A stretch of 64,000 nucleotides of DNA from Tetrahymena thermophila SB210 (lineage: Eukaryota > Ciliophora > Oligohymenophorea > Hymenostomatida > Tetrahymenidae), in NCBI RefSeq assembly GCF_000189635.1, contig NW_002476355.1:124001-188000 (forward strand), read 5' to 3'. Under the pieces are notes generated by a model that was given only the letters and a program-made list of their open reading frames with translations, ran no database searches and was not told the DNA's origin. Of the stretch, positions 27,433 through 40,419 are shown piece after piece. How positions within the stretch are numbered: the stretch's first letter is position 1; every line of letters starts with the position of its first letter. The position numbers were made by a program, and so were the translations under genes.

Positions 27433-28221
27433 TAAATTAAAAACAAAAATAAATACCTTAATTTCTTAATTAATATTCTATTAGAATTCATTGCTTAAAA
27501 CATTAATTATAGCTTTAAAATCTTTAAAGATTAGAATTTTCAATTAATTAGTTTGGTCCTATCTCTCTCTTAATAGACTACTTAATTACTTACTTACTTA
27601 CATTACAAGAAAAATATATTTAAATTTAGATATCAAATAAGTAGTTCAATATTTTTAATTATAATTTAAGCAAATAAATAATTAAGTATTCTTACTTCTT
27701 ATAATTATATATGTCTAATTGCTTTAATTTTGTTAATAGATTAAAAACTAAGCCAAAAATAAATTGATTGTTAATAATTTAATCATAAAATATGAAATAA
27801 AAAATAGATTTTTCAATTAATTTTCATTCATTAATTGGTTGTCTTTCAAATAAATTTCTGATAATAGATAAGTGGTGAAAGAATGCTGAATAAATAGGCC
27901 ACATTTTTAATAAATTCATTTAATAAGGAGCATTTTATTTATTTTTTTGTTTATTTATAATAAAAAATCAGCCCAATGTAATTTCTTTCTTTAAAGCGTC
28001 TACTTGAAACTTTTATTATAGACTCAATAGGAGCTCTTCGGCAAATATCAATATTGTTTAGATTATTCATATTATTAACGCGAGTTATTATCATTAATCA
28101 TGTATAAATAATAATTAAATAACCAATTTTTATTAAATTAGAACCAAGATATTTGAAAAAAAAATCTTTAGTGCAAAAATATTAAAAGAAGAAGAAATTT
28201 GTTTATTTTGAAATAGCAAAA
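27433..28221. other. Intergenic, no gene seen
   Basis: AT-rich spacer between two same-strand genes. Nothing recognised beyond short homopolymer and tetranucleotide runs. Confidence 0.7.
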
Positions 28222-29361
28222 ATGGGAGACAATAGAATGATGGAGACTAGTATGAATTCTTCTCAAGGTCCTAGAAAAATTCATCCAAGAAGAAAACCAA
28301 CTGAAGCTGAAAAGCTATTTAAATGCTAATGCGGAAAATCTTATTTAAGTAATGAAAGTTTATACACTCATCGTAAAACAAAGCATCCTGATGAAATAGC
28401 CAAACCATATTAAGTTCCTCAAACTGGCGATGTAAACATAAACAATTTGGAGAGAGATGATAATGTTAAGAGAGTTATTGTGAATAACGACACTTTTAAC
28501 ATGCTAACAAAAAGTGCCTTTTTGAATTTTTTTAAAGAAATGAAAGAATTTGCTGACTCAGAGAAAGAAATACTTAAGCTCTTCCATTCAGAAAAAAAGG
28601 GATACACTCTTCTAAATATGCAATTTTTGGAATAAGGCAACTAGAAGTATTTAAATTATTTGATAAAGGCTTTGCGTTTAAATGAAAATATACCAGATAT
28701 TAGAGATATCAGGCTCTTGAATGGCAAAGAAAATTAATGGTTTAATATAAATATTATAACTTCCTCATTAGCGGGAAGGACTAGCAACTTTGCTGGCTTG
28801 GGTAAGTAAGATAGTTTTGATTTGGGTATGAACCCTTCTTTAGGGATTGGTAATTTCATAGGAGGAACAGGCATGACTGAAAGTTACAACGGCGTATAAA
28901 ACATTGATTTAGGCTTAGATACTTCAATCAAAGACCCAAACTTTTTAAATATGAGTGAATGGGGCTAATAAGATTAGCGTTAAAACAATTTAACAATGAT
29001 TTCTTCAGACAATAATCCCAACAAAATGTAGTAAGTGAAATTAGAAGACATTCCAGAATACTATCGTGATTTTTACACCATCGCAAAAGAAATTATAAAG
29101 CCGATGACTGAAAAGTTTGCAATGGAAATGTGTTATTTATTTGATAAGTTGATTGAAATGAGTTCATAATAATTAAATGCTAAAATGCAAGAATACAAGG
29201 AAAAAAATTAAGTCATTCTTTTGCAACTCATATAATCAGAACAAAACTTATTCCCTAAATTCAATGGTCTTTCCAAAGTTAATAGAGAGTCTTTAATTGA
29301 AAAATTCTTATTTAATCTTGCCCATCTCTTCTAAACAAGTGAGCCTGCTCCTAATCAATGA
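28222..29361 (+). CDS. Single C2H2-type zinc-finger protein
   Basis: A single exon, 379 residues, ATG at 28222 and TGA at 29359-29361. One zinc finger lies near the N-terminus: Cys35, Cys37, His50, His55 (FKCQCGKSYLS, then HRKTKH), with the shorter C-x1-C spacing rather than C-x2-C. It is preceded by a basic patch (RKIHPRRK). A predicted helical middle follows (residues ~95-170), then a Gly/Asn-rich linker (~190-260) and a helical C-terminal domain with a heptad-like Gln-rich stretch (~290-345). Nucleic-acid binding is suggested by the finger but not shown; one finger alone is a weak predictor. No close named orthologue is recognised. Confidence 0.9.
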
Positions 29362-30031
29362 TATAAAAACATAAAAAAATACAAAATAATTTATTTATTC
29401 ATAAAATGCTAATAACAAGCAAACAAACAAACAAACAAAATATAGTATTTATTAGAGTAATCCTTATTTCAATATTCTTTAATCTCAATGTTTTTACTTT
29501 TATATATTAATTTCTTTACTTTTAAATGAGTATTTATTTCTCAAATTAATTATTTTATTTGTCAAAAACTTAAAAAAATTTATTGTAAAAAATTCATTTT
29601 TTTAATAAATAAAATATTGGTGTTAATTAATTTTTTCAATTTTTGATAAAATTAATAGCTTTTTTTTTCAAAACACGGTAAAAAGTATTTTAATTTTCTT
29701 TATGTTTGCAAAAGAATTGTTTTATAAAAAAAGGAGTTTGCTTTGTATTTTTATTTTATTATTGCTGATTTGTTTTATTTATTAAAAGTTGTAATCATTT
29801 TTATAAATTGCTTTAAATTTGTCATTGTTTATTTGCTTATTTTATTGTTGCAGACATAGTTAGTTGCTTTCTTTAATGAATGAAAAATCTTTAAATATAA
29901 ATTATAGATTTGAAATAAAATCATCTAAATTTGGCAATTAATTTATTTAAAATAAAAAGTAGTAGTTTGTTAATTTATTAAAAAGAAGATAGTTTGTTTT
30001 TTTTCATTTAAAAACGAATAGAAAGGAGAAA
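29362..30031. other. Intergenic, no gene seen
   Basis: AT-rich spacer containing a (CAAA)n tract at 29420-29440. No coding frame recognised. Confidence 0.7.
29420..29440. repeat. (CAAA)n tetranucleotide repeat
   Basis: About five CAAA units in the spacer downstream of the zinc-finger gene. Confidence 0.85.
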
Positions 30032-30724
30032 ATGGAAAAGTAATTTGACGTTTTGATAAAAAGATTAAATAACCTTGAGACAATTTTAGGAGAAAATTTG
30101 AATATTCAAAACGAGCAAAATGGGGGAGAAATTATTAATCCACTTGTAGATAAATTAAATAAGGCAGAAATAAAATTAAAAGATATAATTAGCAATGTCA
30201 TAAATGGCGCAACATTTGTTTAAGGATAGAATACAGAGATTAGCAAATCAAGTAAATTAATATGAAAATGAAAAACAAACATAAAAAAATGATTAATTAA
30301 AAATTAAATAGTTCAAAGCATAAATGAGTTTTTAAGAAACAGCGAAATGAAATATGCAACAGCAATTATTGGAAGCAAAAATAGAGCAGATTTGTTATTA
30401 AGATAAGAATAAGAAATTCTTTAGGTAATTGAATTATTAGAGTAAATAGAAAAAAATAGAAAAATGATTTCTTTCGATCCCATCCTACAAGTAGAAGAAA
30501 AGAAAAAAATGGTAGAAGCTTTTGAGTTTATGAGTGAAATTTCAAGTTAAGGAGGTCCATTAAAAGTAAACAAAACTAGTGACTAAACAATAGCAGAGAC
30601 TTATATATAGCAAAATGAAGATATAGAACAGCTAATTAAAGATTAGGCAGATATTATAGATACAATTAATAAAAAATTCCTTTATTTTGATGCAGTCTTG
30701 ACTCAATTAGAAAACAAAAAATGA
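30032..30724 (+). CDS. Coiled-coil protein resembling dynactin p24 (DCTN3)
   Basis: Two exons, 30032-30251 and 30312-30724, intron 30252-30311 (60 bases, phase 1), giving 210 residues. The protein is almost wholly helical. It opens with a leucine/asparagine coiled coil (LIKRLNNLETILG) and contains RQEQEILQVIELLEQ. It ends with IQQNEDIEQLIKD and a tail in which an aromatic-Asp motif (LYFDAVLTQLE) closes the chain. Size, position of these blocks and the final (W/F)D-x2-L-x-QLE pattern fit dynactin p24, a shoulder subunit of the dynein activator. Short coiled coils converge easily, so the family call is moderate while the gene itself is well supported by the intron phase. Confidence 0.68.
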
Positions 30725-32033
30725 ATTTAAATTTTATATCTCATTGTTTAGTGTTTATTTGATAAATAAAAACTATTTTAATTATTTCTAGGAAAATATT
30801 TCTTTCTCAAAAAAAAGCAGCAGTAAAAATAATAATTTAAGAATCATTTACAGATTCATTTTTTTTATTTTACTTTAATTGATACATACATGATTAGAGT
30901 AAGAAATACTCACATCAGGACAAATGATAAAGTAGAAGATTCTATTAATTCTGTGATTGATACAATCAAATTCTAGTTTAAAACAATTTTAAAAAGCTTA
31001 ATAAAATTATCATTTAAATATTAAGCTTATGTTATAATGGAATAATGATAAAAATTAAAAATCCTAAAGAAATAAAAAACCTTATTATTTTTAATTTTTT
31101 TGAAATTTAATCAATTTATAATTTTTAAAATAAAAAACGAGTTTTCCATTTTTAATAATTTTAATATTAGGAAACTAAATTCTAAAATATACATTTTTGT
31201 TTATAAGGGTAAATAGAATTTAAATTAAATAGGTAATTAATTAGATTATCTACTAATTCACATTTTTGGGAGATGTAGAAAAAAAAGGAGTTTTGAAAAG
31301 AAAAGAAACTTATTATAGAAATATAGAAAATTATTATAAAAAGCAAAACAAAAATTAATTAATTAATTAATTATTAAAAGATAAACAGGAGATAATTTCT
31401 GTTTTATTTTGTTTTTTTGATTGACTGATTGATTAATACATACATATATCTTAAAATATAAGCATCAAAATAAAGTAAAGTCTAAAAATTAAAAAATATC
31501 AATTATATAATTTTTTGTATATAAAATAAATGCGAAAATTAGCAAATATTTTGTTTATTTTTCTATGATTGCAAATTAGTTTGTACTACAGCGGTGACAT
31601 TTCGAAGCAAATATTAAATAGTACTAATAATACAACTAGCTATTTTAATTAATTTATTTCAATAAACTACTATTTATTTTCTAATTGTTTTATGTATGTA
31701 TGAATGTATGAATGCATATAGTATATATAGGTAAATACATGGATTTAAATGGAAAATCAATTAAATGAAAAGGAAATTGTTGGGAGGGATACCAATTATA
31801 ATAATAATAATCCCAATTATAAAAATAACAACTAATTCTAAATTATATTGATAGATTAATTAAATAATAAATTAACCAAATCAACTATTTATTTAATTAA
31901 GAAGAAAGAAAGATTGTTTGTTTGTTTCTTGAGTGCAAAAAGGAACGAGCTTTTATATACTCATTGATTCAATAAGAAACAAGCGTATTTAGTAAATAAA
32001 TATAAAATCAAAAGGAAACTAACTAACTCTTTA
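30725..32033. other. Intergenic, at most a doubtful 52-codon ORF
   Basis: AT-rich spacer. A 52-codon ciliate-code frame at 30890-31048 has slightly higher GC but no family resemblance, and I do not call it. There are TTAA/TTGA and TATG repeat runs (about 31356-31436 and 31691-31718). Confidence 0.65.
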
Positions 32034-35000
32034 ATGTCTTTAAAAGATTTTTAAATAGTCTAAAAGCTAGGTAAAGATAAATCAAAACAATTTAATAGAT
32101 TTTACAATTGACTTCCATAATTAAAAATAAGGCGAGGGAGCTTATAGCAGCGTTTATAAAGTAAAGAGGTATGGTGATGGCCAAGAATATGCTCTCAAAA
32201 AGGTGAAACTATAAAATTTAAGTGAAAAAGAAAAATAAAATGCCTTAAATGAAGTTAGAATACTTGCCTCAATTCGCGCAAATAATATTGTTGGATATAA
32301 AGAGGCCTTTTTAGACGAAATGTCTAATTCTCTATGGTAAACACTTAAACCTCTTTCATCATGATCTATATTTTTAATAAACATTATCTTTTAAATGCTC
32401 TGCAGATATTTAAATAATCAATTTTATAAACTCATAAAATGAGCTATTGTCATAGCTTGAAAGTTATTCAAGATTAACTGCAAAGAATTTTTTAGGATGA
32501 GTATATGTTTAGAATTTAAGAATTACTTTTTGTATTAATAGTATCATTATGGAATATGCTAATAATGGCGATCTTTTTCAAAAAATAGTTGACCATTAAA
32601 AGAAAGGCCAGCTATTCCCTGAGTAGGAGATATGGAACATCTTTATACAAGTATTAAAACGTTATTTAAAAAAAAAGACTTTCAATCAATATATTAATTT
32701 TCATTTATTTAAAAGATGGTGAAGGGCATCAAATCTTTACATGATTTGAAAATTTTTCACCGTGATCTGAAGGTAATTTATTAATTAATTAATGCTCATA
32801 TTTAAGATTTGATCCAAATTATCATAACTCCTTTCAAATCAATTTATCAGAATAATTAAATTATTGGTGATGCATATAATTAATACTGACTTGCTTGTTT
32901 CTTACCAAAATCTAATTATAGATAGCAAAAAAATAATAAATTTAATAAAAAGCAACTTCCATCTATCATTTATTTTTTTATTTATTTGCTTATCCTGCTA
33001 AACTGATAAATCAATCAGCTATTAAAATATTTAATTTATCTTAAGTTATTTCATATGTTTTATTTTATAAAATTAAGAGTGCCAATGTGTTTTTGAATAA
33101 AGATGGCACAGTCAAATTAGGTGACATGAATGTTTCAAAAGTTGCCAAAAAGGGTTTACTCTATACTCAAACAGGAACACCTTACTATGCAAGGTATTTC
33201 ATTTAAAATTAAAAAGAAATCTTTATTTATATATCTAATAAAGTCCAGAAGTATGGAAAGATTAGCCCTATGATGCAAAATCTGATATTTGGTCACTCGG
33301 TTGTGTCTTATACGAGATGACTACACTCAAACCACCCTTTAGAGCAGAAGATATGGAGGGTTTATACAAAAAAGTTATAAGAGGATACTATCCTAGAATT
33401 CCTCCTCATTTCTCATAAGACCTTGCTAATGTTATCAGAGCACTGCTTTAAGTAGCTCCTCACTTAAGGCCATCAGCAGGTATTTTAAACCATAATTAAT
33501 TCATATTTGTATACTCATAGATCATCAAAAATAAAAAAAATATTTTTTGTCATTTTTATTAAACAAAATAACATTTTTCAAAGAGAAAATATTTAAAATA
33601 ATAATAAATTTTTGAAAAAGTTTAGATAAGCAATTTTTGGCCAGTTAAATTTTAAAAAATAAAGATTTTCAATTAATTAATTACAAGTTTTTAATAGAAA
33701 TATTTAATAAACTGATTAGACGATTAATTTTATCAATTAAACTAATTATATTTATTTTTAAATGATTTTAGACAAGATACTTTAGTTACCAGCTGTCATC
33801 AAAAGAGTAAATGATAGCCACCTCCTTGAAGTTGATGAAGGAGTTCCCTTCTTGTTGACAACAATCAGAGTTCCTAAAAATTTACATTACCTTACGGATA
33901 GGCTTCCTAAACCTAACTATGCCCCATTAAAAATGAAAAAAATTGAAAAGTAAAGGTTTTTATAAACCTTAGCTGGTTACAGAGGTGAAAGAAACGCCAG
34001 TCCAATGGATGACGATGAATAATCTTAAGCTAGTTAAATCATAACTTAAACTCAAACACAGTAATAAGAAAAAGGTTAGCAGTAAATACTTCATCTTCCC
34101 AAAATAAATCCTAAGGTACAAAAGAATCTACCTTCTGCTTAGGCAGCTCCAACGTAGGATACTGGGTCACATAACAATAGCCAGCTTATAAGTAATAACA
34201 ATAATAATGGTAGCAGTAACTATATAGGTTCAAACCATAAAGATAAGGATAGTGATGCTAATTCGATTAACCAGTCAATAATTAACGATCACAATAGCAT
34301 CAAAAAGAAGAAAAAGAAATAACCTGAATACGATTAAAATTCTTCTGTAGTTAGTGCTACAAACATTAATAAAGATATAAGTTTACTAATTTCTTCACCA
34401 TAAAATGCAGGAGCAAACCAATAAAACAAACCATAAAAGAAGGATTACAATGATAAAGTAAATTAATTTATTATTATTTTTATAAAACAAATATAAAAAT
34501 CTTATTTAATTAATTTAGTAAAAGTATGAAGTCCTTGAAGTTATAAGACAAATAAAATACTATGATTATCCATAGTAAGGAGCCCCAAAAGGATCAAAAT
34601 AGTACCAATAAAGCTCTTAAGGCTCCATATAAAGTTTGGCACAAGTTCAAGGTTAAAGTGTACATCAACATCAAGCACAATATGATTCCCTTTCCCCAAA
34701 CAGAAGAAAAAAGAATGATAACTTAAATCTTTTAGACATAGAAGGTGAGTCAAAACCCCTCTTAAAAAAGAATCGTAAAAATCCTTCAATCCACAATTCT
34801 CCAAATAATAAATATGATGATATTTCTGTGAGGTAATCTTAATAAAAAAATATAAAAATTAAAATTTATAAATTGATATTTAAAAAAAAAATGATTCTAA
34901 TTAATTTAATTATAAAAAGCTCAAAAAATCCAGTTTTAGAAGAAAGTAATAAATTACCATCAATTGGCATTACAAAACTTCCAAAGATATAAGGATTAGC

Positions 35001-35307
35001 CGGTAATCAAGGAATTGATAGTAAATTATTAGCAATATAGTAACCTAAAATTGTAAATGACAAAGAAAACTAGAAGATAAGAGAGATTTCTAGAGCTTAT
35101 AAAGTGAATATAAATTAACTAGATGATATAAAAGACAGGTACAGATCTATTAAAAGAATGGAGTAATCTAAGAGTAAACAATATGTGTTGAAGAATTCTA
35201 GTCTTCCTAGCAGTAATTAATAATAATTAGAAATAGGAGGTAACTAAAAATACTATAATTATTCTCTCGTTGATCCCTCAAGTGGATAACATTCAAAAAA
35301 CAAGTGA
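32034..35307 (+). CDS. NIMA-related (NEK) serine/threonine kinase
   Basis: Nine exons, about 715 residues: 32034-32070, 32132-32336, 32542-32650, 32716-32772, 33078-33193, 33244-33479, 33772-34457, 34519-34832, 34920-35307; all phases agree. The kinase domain is N-terminal: glycine loop GEGAYSSV (13-20), ATP lysine Lys35 (YALKKV), catalytic HRDLK (132-136) with Asn139, and the metal-binding Asp152. The last sits in DMN rather than DFG. The activation segment TGTPYYASPEVW (Glu177) and WSLGCVLYEM are typical NEK. A ~440-residue Gln/Asn-rich tail carries basic patches. NEKs are greatly expanded in ciliates and act mainly on cilia length and basal bodies; that role is inference here. Intron 34833-34919 is 87 bases, a multiple of three with no TGA, so its retention would not break the frame. 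Confidence 0.94.
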
Positions 35308-36376
35308 GTTATAAAAGAATTAAATAAATAAATAAAAAACAAACAAACAATCAATCAAAAAGAATGCTATCTATGAATAAATATCCTCTAACATTTTTCG
35401 TTAAAACAAGTTAAAAGCAAGCTTTAAATAAATTAATATATAAAATCCATACTTAATTTGAGTTTTTCTTCATACTTTAAAATTATTTATAAATTGTAGT
35501 CTTTCTGTCTGAAATTAGTAATATGAAAATAGAATTAACTAACAATAACAACTCATTTGCCAATTTCATTTAGCATTTAGTGTAAGTACAAGTAAATAAT
35601 TAACAAGTGCTAGCTAGACCATTAATTATAATTTATTATAAATTAATTATTCTTATTTATACAAAATAATTAAAATCTCTTTGTGCTATTCATTCCAAGT
35701 TAGAATTACAATGTTCTATTTTTGTTATTAAATTTGTGTGTGGTTTAAGCAAACAAAACATTTGCTAATTTTATTTTGCTTCTTAAATTTGTTTTATATT
35801 TGATATTCTAAATTTTATTTATGGAATTTAATTCTGATATTTCATTTAAAAATAAAACACGTAGTAAATAAATATGCCAAAATAGAATCTGAGCTAAAAA
35901 AACTCAATAAATATTTGCCAATATTTTGATGATGATGTAATTTATTTTTGATTATTAACTTTTCTTCAGAAATAATTATTTTTTATTTTAGCTACTTAAA
36001 ATAATTGATAAATATTTTTGTTAGAGATACAAATTATAATAAAGATTTTATTTATTTAAATCTGTGTAAGGTTATTAAAAAATTTTAATATTTATATCGG
36101 ATTGTATTTTAAGCTAAATTATCTTCTTATCAGCAATTATTGGTGCATCAGATATAGAGTGATTGTGATGAATAAATTAATAAAATAAAGATTTATGATT
36201 TATTATTAATATTAATTATTAGAAATTGCCAACTTGACTTATAATTAAGAAATAAACTATATAAATTTAATACTAATAAAAAACAATCAATTCTTTATTT
36301 TTATATTCTAAATACACCGTAAATACCATTTAAGATTTCAAAGCAACTCAAAAGATAATAAGGAAAGTTAATAGAT
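35308..36376. other. Intergenic, no gene seen
   Basis: AT-rich spacer between NEK and the VPS50-like gene, with a short CAAA/CAAT run just after the NEK stop. No coding frame recognised. Confidence 0.7.
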
Positions 36377-39300
36377 ATGCTAAATTTTTTGAAAGACTAG
36401 TTTAATGACCTAGCATCTAAATATATTGATAAGTAATAGCATTAGTATGTCACATTAGATATGGTCAGAGCAGCTTTAAGCAAATAAGATTAAGCATCAC
36501 TAAATAAAGTTTTTTTCGATTTAAGTAAATTGGAGATTAATTTTTACTAGAAAGCAATTATGATATTTCCAAAACAGCAAATGAAATTATTTTTTATTAA
36601 TAGTCGATGAGGAGGAAATTAAAACTCTAGAAAAACTTGAAAAAGACAATATTTAGGCAGATGGAAACCCAAAAAGCGAATAAGAATTTGGTGAGAAATC
36701 CCTTAAAATATTTCAGTAAAGTAAATTGAGAATGTCGAAAGAGTAATAGGAAGAGAAATTTAAGGAGGAATAAGAAAAATAATTAAAAGAAGCTTTACGT
36801 TCAATAGATAAAGCGTATGTTTTGGAAAAAACCAAGGAAGAGGAAATTATGAAATTAGAGTTTAACAAATTTCCAAAGATTTTACCATTAGAAGAAGTGG
36901 AAAAGAGAGAGTAAGTTTTAAATAATTGGAGCAATATAATAGGTGTAAAGCTAAATGAAAACTGTATGAAACACTACGATAATATAGAATAGGGATTCAA
37001 ATTAATAGATTAAATATATAAAGTTAATTCAAATCAAATTTAGTCCATTTAAAACACAAGAAAAACACTTCAATCTACTAAATAGCATTTGGTTACATCT
37101 ACAAATCACATTATATCTCTTAAGAAGCGCATTTAGAGGACTAAAGTAAATTATTGATCTTAAAAAGTATTGCTTTTACCATCAACATAAGATACTTTAT
37201 TAGATTTATTTATATAATTATTTATTTTTAATCTTTTATGTTAATTCATTTAGGAAGTTCTTGATTAACTGAATCTCATGTAGAAATAATTTGGTGAGCT
37301 GAATAATAAAATAAAAGATATAGAAAATGAAGATTGTCTGCAGGATGCTCATACTGTCATTCCAAAACTGAATCAAGCAAAGCAACAAATAATGGAGGAT
37401 AAAAATAATGATAATGATGAAAATAACTTGCTTAAAAAGTATAAATGTTTGTAAAATATAGAGTAGTTTATAGAAGACAAAATAGAGCTATTTAAAAAAT
37501 GCATTTAATCAAGCGCTGAAAAAATTATCTTCAACTATACACCAAGCAAATATTTTACAATTATGCACAGCTACTTTTATTTATAAAAACACTTTTGTGA
37601 CGAGATCAAGCCCTACTCTTTACTCTTTACATCTAACATTCATTTATACGTTGATTAAATTGTAAATATTTATGATTTATTTTAGCTTAAATTTCGAACA
37701 AAATTTATTTTTATTTAGGTTAGATATGCCTTTGATTAGTTTAAAGAAGATGTAGGCTTTTATGTTTCAGAATACGACGAAAGAAGATTTAACATTTCTT
37801 ATTTATTGCCTTCAATATAAAAAGATCAATTTTTAACATTTTGTCGCATTCTCTTGCACAAATACTGTGATTTTATGAGCTGTTACTCCAATTGTTTAGC
37901 ATTCCACTTGCAGCTTAACCCCGATTAAAATCAAGATTTTATAAATAAAGTAGATAACGAAGAGAAATAGGAATTCCTAGAATTTTTAGAATAAGTTAAA
38001 AATTTGTATATTAAAAATAAAGAAGTTTATTGGATTGAAATATAAAGAAAAATAGGTTTAATAATACAACCATCCAGCTAAATCTAGTCCTTTTCTCATT
38101 AAATGATTAGATAATTTCTAGAGTATATTAATATCTTTTTAGGTATTGGAGAGAGCTTTTCAAATTCTCCTTCACACTAGTAATTTTATTGTTTAATAAC
38201 TTTTTTAATTTACTTTTATACTAATACTTAAAAACAATTATTTTAAGAGTCATTTATCAAAAAAGGATCAAAATCATTTTTAAATTATTTAATTGTCTAT
38301 TAGTATTGTTTCAAGGTTTTTTTTTATAAACTAACAATAAAATAAATTTAAACACTTGCAAAATTAAACATAAATTAATGCATAAATTTTAAAAAGATTA
38401 GCTCAAATAATGAATTTATCTTTATGATTAAATATAATAAAGTAAAATTTAATAGTTTGATGTAAAATTGTATTATTTTTCATTAGTTTTTGATAAATTT
38501 TAGTAAACAAATTAATTTTTATTGTGAAAAAGCCACTTTTTTAGTTTAAATTAAGGGAATAATTTAAAAGGATTTTAAAAAATAATTTTTAAATAAATTA
38601 GATTATAAAATTTTATTTCTGATAAATGTGAGGCTTACATTGATCATTATCATCATATTGCTTAAGTTGCTGTTATATCTACATTACAGAGCGAAAATTG
38701 GAAGAGACTTCCTATTACACAAGGAGTAAATTACTCATTTATTGATAAAGGTGAAGTGAAAAGCATTCACAGAATATTAAGAGTAATGAAAAATTATTCA
38801 TTTAAACCTCTTGATTTAAATGATAATGTGAAGGATGTTTTTGAATATAACTTGAATACGTTTAAAACTGATAATCCTTTCTAAGTCGAGATTAAAAAGG
38901 AGACTGATGTTTCCAATAAATAAAGATCGGCTTCATATTTCAGAAAGTTTAACAAAAAATATAATATAATGAACCATAGCAGGGAAAATGGTGAAGAAAG
39001 TTAGATTAAGAGCAACTCTAATATTATTTAAAATTAAGAAGGTGCATGCAATTTTGATATGAAATAAATCTTTGAATAGAAGCAATATCCTAAATAACAA
39101 ATTGTAATTTCAAGTAGTTCTCAAAAATTAATGAACTCATTTGAAGAATACTTAGAATTAATTGATACTGTCAGGCCAGCTACTCCTCAAATAATTAAAT
39201 GCATCAAATAAAACTTAAATTTTTATATTTATTATATTGTAAATTCTTTTCTTGACAATAGCATCCAAGCTTAGCTCATGGAAAAATTAGCACTACAAGG

Positions 39301-40419
39301 TGTGCATAAGCTGGATGATCCAAATTAATTAGAAAACAATATCAGCAAATTCTCTCAAGTAAATAACTCACTAAAACTATAAAAAAAACATAAAAATTTA
39401 GCTAAAGTATACCTTGAAAACAATGTATCTTGTTATCAAACAATAAAGAAATTAATACCTCCATCATAATTATAATCTAAGCAATTCAAAGGAATATCAG
39501 AAAGAATAATAGCGATAGAATCATTTGACTATTTGCTATTTATTTACAGAAGCCTTATTCCGATAATTTAAGTAAAAATAATTATACTCCCAAAATATTA
39601 ACTGTTTCTTATTAAATTAGTATATGTATGACAAAACTTTTGATTAGTTTGAAGTGGATTATTACGAAAGCATATATAATGAATTGAAAAGTTTGATATT
39701 TGTTGATTATGCTCCTCAATTTGCTAGATCTGATCAAATTTTCTCAGCTATACCTAATAGCAAATGGGAACTTTCTAGTTAAGAAGTGGGGCAAACAAGC
39801 AATTATGTAGAGCGTTTCTGCCAAATTATAGTTGACTATAAAGAGCAACTTAGAAGCACTGGAGGTGGTTCTGTCCCTGAATAAGTTTAAGAAGAAATTT
39901 TTTGTTTATTAATTGACTTCTGCTATAAGGAATTAATAGAAGCCTATTCTAAAATAAAGAAAGTAAGTTCTTTTTATTTTAAGTTGAACAATTTCTTAAT
40001 GTTAGTTTTCTATATATAAATAAAGATAAATGAATTTGGAAGACTACAGATGTAGAGAGACTTTTAGATGATATAAAAGAAAGTTTAATCCTTATCAAAA
40101 AATTAAACCAGAGAGCAATTATAGCGAGCTTTTGTAGAAGCTTATTTAAAAATATGTCAATCTCAAGACATAGAAGAAGTCTAAACATTTATAAATACAA
40201 ATAAGGTAAATTCGTTTTAATTTTTCGAATTTTTATTAAATTAATAAAATTAAATATTTTTAGGAAAGATATTCTTTAGAAGCACTAATAGGATTAATTA
40301 GAATTAGTGCTGCAGGCTCAAATATTGTTGTGAAAACTAAATAAAAAGATTAAATTTTAACTATTTTAAACGACTACAAAAAATATTTCCTAGAAAACAA
40401 CATAGATGTTCCTTTTTGA
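36377..40419 (+). CDS. VPS50/syndetin-like subunit of an endosomal tethering complex
   Basis: Eight exons, about 1,068 residues: 36377-36524, 36604-37145, 37254-37661, 37719-38179, 38602-39571, 39621-39962, 40026-40205, 40264-40419. Phases match throughout, including the 422-base intron 38180-38601. The N-terminal half is a long coiled coil (to ~300) as in Vps51-family subunits. The middle has FLGIGESFSNSPSHQ then the YIDHYHHI / SENWKRLPI block, which in VPS50 appears as a Tyr-His helix followed by E-x-W-x3-P. The C-terminus has FVEAYLKI and a final Tyr-Ser helix. In other eukaryotes VPS50 joins VPS51-53 to form EARP, which recycles cargo from endosomes. The call rests on the order of motifs; VPS54 is the main alternative. 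Confidence 0.8.

Noticed and set aside
30890-31048. 52-codon ciliate-code ORF with ATG and TGA
   Set aside because: Too short, no intron phase support, no family resemblance; could arise by chance.
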